This document shows positions 1 through 3,727 of a stretch of DNA of 7,891 nucleotides, in pieces. The DNA lies in the NCBI GenBank assembly GCA_016932895.1, contig JAFGCA010000458.1, positions 1 through 7,891 of the forward strand, in the 5' to 3' direction. Each line of letters begins with the position of its first letter. Positions within the stretch are counted from its first letter, which is position 1. The stretch is from Sedimentisphaerales bacterium. GTDB lineage: Bacteria; Planctomycetota; Phycisphaerae; Sedimentisphaerales; SG8-4. The position numbers were made by a program, and so were the translations under genes. Below the pieces are notes generated by a model. That model did no database searches. It was not told the origin of the DNA and saw nothing but the letters and a program-made list of their open reading frames with translations.

Positions 1-60
1 GCGCGTCGCGCGTCGCGCGGGATGCGTAAACTATCAACTGACAACCGGCAACTGGGACGC

Positions 61-76
61 GTAGAAGCGTAGGTGC
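61..76 (+). repeat. Dispersed 16-mer GTAGAAG repeat, copy 1
   Basis: GTAGAAGCGTAGGTGC matches the copy at 3404-3419 at 15 of 16 positions and the copy at 3388-3403 slightly less well. All copies have the same orientation and lie outside genes, so this is a dispersed intergenic repeat. Its role is unknown. Confidence 0.65.
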
Positions 77-137
77 GTCGCAGATGTGGAACGCCGGCGT
101 TATGCGATCGCGTCTATCGAAGCCGGGGCCAGGTGCG

Positions 138-158
138 CTACCTGTGATTCGCAGGTAG
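138..158. repeat. Perfect 7-bp inverted repeat (hairpin)
   Basis: CTACCTG at 138-144 and CAGGTAG at 152-158 are exact reverse complements around a 7-base loop. The right arm contains the GTAG tetranucleotide that also starts the palindromes at 3345 and 3471. It may be a member of the same intergenic palindrome class. No T-tract follows, so there is no terminator signature. Confidence 0.5.
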
Positions 159-177
159 GGTTTCGGCGGCGTGCGCC

Positions 178-216
178 GTGGCCTGCGGCCTCCCGTTTCC
201 AGCCTCCCGCCTGCTG
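178..216 (+). repeat. Dispersed GGCCTGCGGCC block, copy 1
   Basis: This 39-base block matches 3420-3458 at 35 of 39 positions by eye. It has a palindromic core (GGCC-TGC-GGCC) followed by two direct CCTCCCG units. Both copies lie in non-coding DNA, in the same orientation, downstream of a GTAGAAG 16-mer. The two parts are about 100 bases apart here but directly adjacent in the other copy. Confidence 0.65.
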
Positions 217-252
217 CGCCGGGACGCACCGCTCGCACAAGCGACGAGGCGG

Positions 253-281
253 TTGCGGCCGCTCCGGCGGGGCGGTACGAT
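253..281 (+). promoter_or_regulatory. Putative sigma70-type promoter of the glycosidase gene
   Basis: TTGCGG (253-258) and TACGAT (276-281) are separated by 17 bases. The -10 box matches the consensus at 4 of 6 positions and the -35 box at 3 of 6. Transcription would begin near 288 and give a leader of about 45 bases before the start codon at 334. The call rests on spacing and hexamers alone, and GC-rich DNA throws up such pairs by chance. Confidence 0.4.
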
Positions 282-320
282 GGGGGCGTTGAGACTCTGG
301 CGTTTCGAGCCCGTGATGAA

Positions 321-327
321 AGGCAGG
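321..327 (+). promoter_or_regulatory. Ribosome binding site deciding the GH43 start
   Basis: AGGCAGG precedes a run of three ATG codons (328, 331, 334). Spacing favours 334 (6 bases) over 331 (3 bases) and 328 (none). A start at 334 also leaves the most compact signal peptide. Confidence 0.45.
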
Positions 328-333
328 ATGATG

Positions 334-1269
334 ATGCGACGGACGATTCTGGCGACGGTGACGATGGCGGTGTTGGCGCAGGCGGCGGTGGGCCAGCCGT
401 ATCTGTTCAGTTACTTCAAGGGCAACGGCGAGGACGGACTGCACCTGGCGTACAGTCACGACGGCCTCGCCTGGACCGCGCTGAACGACGACCGCTCGTT
501 CCTGGCGCCGCAGGTCGGCACCAGGCTGATGCGCGATCCGTGCATCTGCCAGGGCCCGGACGGGACGTTCCACATGGTCTAGACCAGCGGCTGGTGGGAC
601 AAGGGCATCGGCCTGGCCCACTCCAAAGACCTGATCCACTGGTCGCCGCAGAAGTGGATCGAGGTGATGGCCCACGAGCCCGACGCCGTCAACTGCTGGG
701 CCCCGGAGATCTACTACGATGCGCCGACGGGCGCGTATCTGATCTTCTGGGCGACGACAATTCCCGGCCGCTTCCCCGACACCGAGCGGGTCGACGGCGA
801 CCGCGGCGACGGCAAGGTGCTGAACCATCGCATCTACTACGTCACGACGCGCGACTTCGTGACATTCAGCGACACGAAGCTGTTCTATGACGGCGGGTTC
901 AACGCCATCGACGCGATGATCGTCAAGGACGGCGGCCGCTACGTCATGTTCATCAAGGACGAGACGAAGGTGCCCGTCGCGAAGAAGGACATTCGCATCG
1001 CCACCGCCACGCGGGCCGAAGGGCCCTACGGTCCGGCCTCCGAGCCGTTCTCGCCCGATTGGGTCGAAGGCCCCACCGCGCTGAAGATCGGCGACTACTG
1101 GCACGTCTATTACGATGCCTACACGCGAGGCCGCATGGAGGGCGCCCGCTCGAAGGACCTCGTGCATTGGGAGCCGATCACCGAGTCGCTCTCGTTCCCC
1201 AAAGGGCTGCGCCACGGCACCGCGTTCGCCGTCTCCAACGAGATTCTCACAGCGCTGAAAGAAAAATAG
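334..1269 (+). pseudogene. Secreted GH43-like glycoside hydrolase, interrupted by in-frame TAG
   Basis: The frame encodes a five-bladed beta-propeller glycosidase of the GH43 type (arabinosidase/xylosidase-like), expected to act outside the cytoplasm on plant or algal polysaccharide. Residues 1-20 form a signal peptide: MRR, then a hydrophobic stretch ending AVG-QP. The three acidic residues expected of the family are visible: D68 in MRDPCI (base), D193 in AIDAMIVKDG (pKa modulator) and E245 in WVEGPTALK (acid). Trp-rich and Tyr-rich blades such as HYYD/YVMF lie between them. Codon 83 (580-582) is TAG within HMV-stop-TSGWW, where family members normally carry Trp; TGG to TAG is one base change. 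The frame is otherwise open to codon 311, normal for the family. Position 334 was chosen as the start because AGGCAGG (321-327) lies 6 bases upstream; ATGs at 316, 328 and 331 are alternatives. The gene may be a recent pseudogene, a sequencing error, or read by amber suppression. Substrate specificity cannot be told. Confidence 0.8.
580..582 (+). other. Internal amber codon replacing an expected Trp
   Basis: TAG sits between the catalytic-base blade (RDPCI...FHMV) and the block TSGWWDKGIGLAHSKDL, with no shift of frame before or after it. The sequence on both sides reads as one continuous GH43 domain. The change is therefore a point substitution and not an indel. Confidence 0.85.
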
Positions 1270-1354
1270 CGCGCGATCCATCGGCGTAAGGGACGAATTC
1301 GCAAGGCCTTAAGCGGACCGCCGCATCGGGCCGGCCGATACGAGGAAAATCCTG

Positions 1355-1384
1355 CTGGCATTTCGCGTACAGCGCTCCTATAGT
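1355..1384 (+). promoter_or_regulatory. Possible promoter for the zinc-ribbon gene
   Basis: CTGGCA (1355-1360) and TATAGT (1379-1384) are 18 bases apart. The -10 matches the consensus at 5 of 6 positions and the -35 at 4 of 6. If real, transcription starts near 1391. That would exclude a GTG start at 1383 and leave a leader of about 100 bases before the ATG at 1488. Confidence 0.4.
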
Positions 1385-1487
1385 GACCGCAATTCGGTTG
1401 GTAGGATCGGTCCTCCACAGGAGCGCCGAGGCCGTCGCGCGTGTTGCTGCGAGCGGGCCGAGGCGCATCGGTAGCGGGAACAGGACG

Positions 1488-1685
1488 ATGGATACCACAT
1501 ACCCGCAAGACGTCGGACAGCGACCCCAGCAGGCCGCCCGTGCGCGCACGTGTCCGAGGTGCGGCGAGGCCATGATCGAGACCGACCGCGTAGTGGAAGG
1601 GGGGTATCTTTACATCTGGTATGAATGCGGCGAGGCCGGTTGCGACGAGCGATGGCTGGCCCGAATGCCGGCTCGCGATCTTTGA
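1488..1685 (+). CDS. Small zinc-ribbon protein of unknown function
   Basis: This 65-residue protein carries four cysteines arranged as a zinc ribbon: CPRC at residues 22-25, then C47 and C52, with the two knuckles joined by an aromatic strand (GGYLYIWYEC). The arrangement suggests one structural zinc in a small beta-ribbon fold. No other domain, signal peptide or membrane segment is visible. The first 20 residues are polar, rich in Gln and Arg, and probably disordered. The ATG at 1488 was chosen over upstream in-frame starts because GGGA/AGGA precede it at 1476-1485 and because a likely -10 box overlaps the earlier GTG at 1383. The gene stands alone between the glycosidase and the convergent yjbQ-like gene. 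I do not recognise a named family. A role in nucleic-acid or protein binding would be only a guess from the fold. Confidence 0.6.
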   Translation: MDTTYPQDVGQRPQQAARARTCPRCGEAMIETDRVVEGGYLYIWYECGEAGCDERWLARMPARDL

Positions 1686-1739
1686 AGCTGGCGCCGCAAT
1701 CGACGATATCGGCGTGGTTGGTTTGGCGTGTGAAAGCCG

Positions 1740-1760
1740 GCGTCCGCCGAAGGCGGATGC
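1740..1760. terminator. Hairpin in convergent spacer, possible bidirectional terminator
   Basis: GCGTCCGCC (1740-1748) and GGCGGATGC (1752-1760) form a 9-bp stem with one G-T pair and a 3-base gap. Read on the minus strand, the top of the stem becomes C(TTCG)G, an exceptionally stable RNA tetraloop. It lies about 55 bases past the zinc-ribbon stop and about 200 bases past the yjbQ stop. No T-tract follows on either strand, so termination is only suggested; it could instead be a dispersed hairpin repeat. Confidence 0.35.
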
Positions 1761-1905
1761 GGCTGTCATGAACGCACCAAAACGCGACGCGGTCCTCACG
1801 CCTCGGCGTGGCACCGACGTCGCGGCACGGAGGTGGACCCGGGCTTGCCGGCAGGGGAGTTTTGCAGGCCCTGTGCGTTCCTGAGGAGTGGTGGTGTGCA
1901 CGCCA

Positions 1906-1939
1906 GCCTTCCTGCGGTGAGGGACCATCGTAGGAAGGC
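1906..1939 (-). terminator. Inverted repeat just downstream of the YjbQ-like gene
   Basis: GCCTTCCT (1906-1913) and AGGAAGGC (1932-1939) are perfect 8-bp complements with an 18-base loop, starting 18 bases beyond the stop codon at 1958. The position suits a transcript-end structure. The long loop and lack of a U-tract make it a weak intrinsic terminator candidate. Confidence 0.35.
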
Positions 1940-1957
1940 CCGCGCCGGTTGTCACCG

Positions 1958-2380
1958 TTATTCGCCGATGATCTGGCAGATCACCGTGCGCGTTCGCGCC
2001 CGCGTATCGAAGTCGATCAGGATGATCTGCTGCCATGTCCCCAGCGTTAGCCGGCCCGCGACGAACGGCACGCTTAGCGACGGGCCCAGCAGCGACGCCC
2101 GCACGTGCGAGTGCCCGTTGTCGTCGTGCCAGGTTTGCTCGTGCACGTAGCGCCCATCGGCCGGCGCGATCTTCTCGAACGCCGCCTCGATGTCGTGCTC
2201 GGCCAGTCCCGGCTCGAACTCCGTCGTCGTCAGCCCGCCCGTCGAGCCCACGTGGAACACCGTTGCCACCCCGTCGCGAACGCCCGAGCGGCCCACCGCC
2301 TGCGCCACCTCGTCGGTGATGTCGATCACGTGGTTGTTGCCCCGCGTGGCAACCTGAATCTCCTCGGTTCTCACGGCCAC
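1958..2380 (-). CDS. yjbQ: YjbQ/UPF0047 family protein (secondary thiamine-phosphate synthase-like)
   Basis: The 140-residue product matches the UPF0047/YjbQ family end to end. It has TGGLTTTEFEPGL near residues 47-59, the His/Asp cluster HDDNGHSHVRASLLGPS at 85-101, and the closing block VAGRLTLGTWQQIILIDFD at 107-125. The E. coli relative has weak thiamine-phosphate synthase activity in vitro, but the physiological role of the family is unsettled, so pathway assignment should stay loose. The protein is probably cytoplasmic; there is no signal peptide. Family members form small beta-rich multimers with a conserved His site. The GTG at 2380 was chosen over the TTG at 2404 because AAAGGG lies 6 bases upstream of it and the resulting length matches the usual 130-140 residues. 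The gene is transcribed alone, divergent from the HNH-AP2 gene and convergent with the zinc-ribbon gene. Confidence 0.92.
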   Translation of the reverse strand: MAVRTEEIQVATRGNNHVIDITDEVAQAVGRSGVRDGVATVFHVGSTGGLTTTEFEPGLAEHDIEAAFEKIAPADGRYVHEQTWHDDNGHSHVRASLLGPSLSVPFVAGRLTLGTWQQIILIDFDTRARTRTVICQIIGE

Positions 2381-2416
2381 AGCACACCCTTTCACAAGCC
2401 CCAACGTTGCCGCGAC

Positions 2417-2445
2417 AGACTACACGACGCCCCCAGCCCGTGCAA
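2417..2445 (-). promoter_or_regulatory. Weak promoter candidate for yjbQ
   Basis: On the minus strand TTGCAC (2445-2440) is followed after 17 bases by TAGTCT (2422-2417). Each box matches the consensus at only 3 of 6 positions, though the distance to the GTG at 2380 is suitable. The call is tentative. Confidence 0.25.
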
Positions 2446-2569
2446 GGCCGGCCCGGCCGAAACGCCAAAACACGCAACACCTTTTTGCGCACCCCTCGTG
2501 ACATTGAAGATTTTTTTATTCCCTTTGCAGACGCCACTTACGCGCCGATCGCCCGCGCAAGACGCACTT

Positions 2570-2583
2570 TTTTTGATCAAAAA
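2570..2583. promoter_or_regulatory. Perfect palindrome TTTTTGATCAAAAA
   Basis: A 14-bp perfect palindrome centred on GATC is flanked by GCAC (2564-2567) and GTGC (2585-2588), one base out of register. It lies in the divergent spacer and could be an operator or a bent A-tract site. With no loop it is not a useful RNA hairpin. Function is unknown. Confidence 0.35.
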
Positions 2584-2693
2584 CGTGCAGCGCCGCCCCC
2601 TTATGGAGGCCGACGTCGGTTCGGCCGCACGGGCTGCACGGCCGCCGGGACGGGCCGGGGCAGCAGGACCCCGATGGTTCGCGGGCCGCCGCC

Positions 2694-3311
2694 TTGACGA
2701 TCCTCAAACCCATCGAAGTGCCCGCCTGGCTCGAACGCCTCGTCGTGCCGCTGGTGCTGCTGTGGCGTCGGCTCCGCTACGGCTACACCTTCCGACGCAT
2801 CCCACTGACCCAAGGCCTTTTCGCCCTCGTCGATCCCGAAGACCACGCCGCCCTGGCCCGCTACAAGTGGCACGCCACACGCGGCCGCACCACCTTCTAC
2901 GCCCAGCGCAAGATCTGGGACCCCGTCGCCCGCAAGGAGGTCACGATCAAAATGCACCGCGAGATCCTGCCCGTCGCCGACGGCCTCGTCGTCGATCACG
3001 TCAGCCGCAACGGACTGGACAACCGCAAGGCCAACCTCCGCAGCGCCACGCCCGCCCAGAACACCTGCAACCGCGCCCGGGCCGGCCGCACCGGCGGCCA
3101 TTCGGCCTATCGCGGCGTGACACGCCACAAGGGCATGGACCAGTGGTTCGCCCGCATCGGCGTCAACGGCCGCACCATCCCCCTGGGCTACTTCGACGAC
3201 GAGATCGACGCCGCACTCGCCTACGACAACGCCGCCCGCCACCACCACGGGCCCTTCGCCACCCTCAACTTCCCCCACGGCCCGCCGCCACGCCCTGGCC
3301 GTCGCTCGTAG
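2694..3311 (+). CDS. HNH endonuclease-like protein with C-terminal AP2 domain
   Basis: The 205-residue product has two DNA-related domains. Residues 30-125 form an HNH module: MHREIL (H88), then VVDHVSRNGLDNRKANLRSA with D101-H102 and N110/N114, the layout of HNH_3 homing-type nucleases. Residues 138-193 form an AP2-like DNA-binding domain with YRGVTRHKG, WFARIGVNGRTIPLGYFDDE and AALAYDNAAR, ending in ATLNFP. Such HNH-AP2 proteins are known from phages, group I introns and as stand-alone genes in many bacteria. They nick or cut DNA, with AP2 giving site choice. The N-terminal 28 residues are hydrophobic and basic. The TTG at 2694 is the first usable start in frame, and no good ribosome binding site precedes it; GTG at 2718 is an alternative. 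No intron or host-gene interruption is visible, so mobility is not shown. The stop codon lies within a low-complexity repeat. The target is unknown. Confidence 0.85.
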   Translation: MTILKPIEVPAWLERLVVPLVLLWRRLRYGYTFRRIPLTQGLFALVDPEDHAALARYKWHATRGRTTFYAQRKIWDPVARKEVTIKMHREILPVADGLVVDHVSRNGLDNRKANLRSATPAQNTCNRARAGRTGGHSAYRGVTRHKGMDQWFARIGVNGRTIPLGYFDDEIDAALAYDNAARHHHGPFATLNFPHGPPPRPGRRS

Positions 3312-3344
3312 CTCGTCTCTCGTCGCTCGCGCCAACCTCCGGCC

Positions 3345-3370
3345 GTAGGATGGGCTTTAGCCCATGCGGG
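3345..3370 (+). repeat. REP-like GTAG palindrome, copy A
   Basis: GTAG is followed by an imperfect-loop palindrome: ATGGGCT (3350-3356), tt, AGCCCAT (3359-3365), then GCGGG. A GTAG foot beside a short palindrome is the known layout of REP sequences handled by REP-associated transposases (RAYTs). It matches copy B at 24 of 26 positions in the same orientation. No RAYT gene lies in this window. Confidence 0.6.
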
Positions 3371-3387
3371 CCGTTGGGCTGTGGCTC

Positions 3388-3419
3388 GTAGAAGTGTAGA
3401 TGGGTAGAAGCGTAGATGC
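3388..3419 (+). repeat. Tandem pair of 16-mer GTAGAAG repeats
   Basis: GTAGAAGTGTAGATGG (3388-3403) is followed without a gap by GTAGAAGCGTAGATGC (3404-3419), 14 of 16 identical. A third copy lies at 61-76. Each unit carries two GTAG tetranucleotides. Confidence 0.65.
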
Positions 3420-3458
3420 GTGGCCTGCGGCCTCCCGTCTCTGGCCTCCCGCCTGCCG
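3420..3458 (+). repeat. Dispersed GGCCTGCGGCC block, copy 2
   Basis: The block matches 178-216 at 35 of 39 positions. It directly follows the tandem 16-mers and precedes the second GTAG palindrome, so three repeat types are stacked in about 110 bases. Confidence 0.65.
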
Positions 3459-3470
3459 CAACGCGACGTA

Positions 3471-3496
3471 GTAGGACGGGCTTGAGCCCATGCGGG
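3471..3496 (+). repeat. REP-like GTAG palindrome, copy B
   Basis: This is the second copy of the 26-base unit, differing from copy A at two positions (T to C before GGGCT, and T to G in the loop). The stem is GGGCT/AGCCC. It starts 126 bases after copy A in the same orientation. Confidence 0.6.
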
Positions 3497-3598
3497 ACTT
3501 TCTTTCGTCTTCTCACTCATTGTTTCGAGAAAGGCATCCACGCCGGGCCGCCGGCGTTCGCCATAGGATCGGTTAGGCGGGAGTACGTGGCATGGAGA

Positions 3599-3621
3599 CC
3601 GAACGCGGAAAACCCGTTCGG
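3599..3621. terminator. Stable hairpin downstream of res
   Basis: CCGAACG (3599-3605) pairs with CGTTCGG (3615-3621). GG/CC extends the stem inside a single bulged C, and AAAA is the loop. It lies about 107 bases beyond the res stop, between convergent genes. No T-run follows on either strand, so it is at most a weak, bidirectional terminator. Confidence 0.3.
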
Positions 3622-3727
3622 GCCGAGGGCCCCCATTCAAACGCCAAGCCGAAACGCCGGAAACCAGCCATCCAGCAATCCCGCCCGCCTCGCGGCCCCC
3701 AATCGAGTCTGCTGTCCCCAGAATAGC

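Larger units (their letters stand above)
1..333. other. Repeat-rich 5' spacer without a gene
   Basis: No convincing gene is visible in the first 333 bases. The stretch opens with a low-complexity run built on cgcgtcg. It then holds a 16-mer at 61-76 (GTAGAAGCGTAGGTGC) that recurs at 3388-3419 with one or a few changes. A perfect 7-bp inverted repeat, CTACCTG/CAGGTAG, lies at 138-144 and 152-158. A GGCCTGCGGCC block at 178-216 is also found again at 3420-3458. The last 80 bases contain the likely promoter of the glycosidase gene. Open frames here read only through repeats and show no family resemblance. Confidence 0.7.
2381..2693. other. Divergent spacer between yjbQ and the HNH-AP2 gene
   Basis: No gene is evident. 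The middle (about 2465-2590) is richer in A/T tracts than its surroundings, including a T7 run at 2511-2517 and a 14-bp perfect palindrome at 2570-2583. The right third (2590-2693) is very GC-rich. A weak promoter pair faces yjbQ. I found no convincing promoter hexamers for the rightward HNH gene. Confidence 0.6.
3312..3727. other. Repeat cluster between HNH-AP2 and res, no gene
   Basis: This 416-base convergent spacer holds stacked repeats and no credible coding sequence. In order they are a CTCGTCGCTCG low-complexity run (3300-3330), a GTAG palindrome (3345-3370), two tandem 16-mers (3388-3419), the GGCCTGCGGCC block (3420-3458), a second GTAG palindrome (3471-3496) and a strong hairpin (3599-3621). 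Bases 3622-3727 show nothing recognisable. Confidence 0.7.

Noticed and set aside
100..1281. Leftward open frame of about 390 codons opposite the glycosidase
   Set aside because: The product is Arg/Val/His-rich antisense sequence. The plus strand has a signal peptide and GH43 catalytic blocks.
1354..1370. Possible sigma54 site (TGGCA...)
   Set aside because: TGGCA is present, but the required GC element at the right spacing (TTGC) is absent.
1383..1487. Upstream GTG extension of the zinc-ribbon gene
   Set aside because: The GTG overlaps a strong -10-like TATAGT, and the added residues show no family-like sequence.
1119..2537. Leftward frame of about 470 codons spanning glycosidase, zinc-ribbon and yjbQ
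   Set aside because: It crosses three better-supported genes and spacers and shows no domain.
2105..3391. Rightward frame of about 430 codons across yjbQ and HNH-AP2
   Set aside because: It overlaps two recognised families in other frames. The translation is Arg/Pro-rich low complexity.
3345..3496. Possible CRISPR array from the repeated units
   Set aside because: There are only two palindromic copies with a spacer of about 100 bases filled by other repeats, and no regular repeat-spacer pattern or cas gene.
3221..3640. Leftward frames reading AHGLKP-type peptides
   Set aside because: They are translations of the GTAG palindromes and neighbouring repeats, overlapping the end of HNH-AP2.
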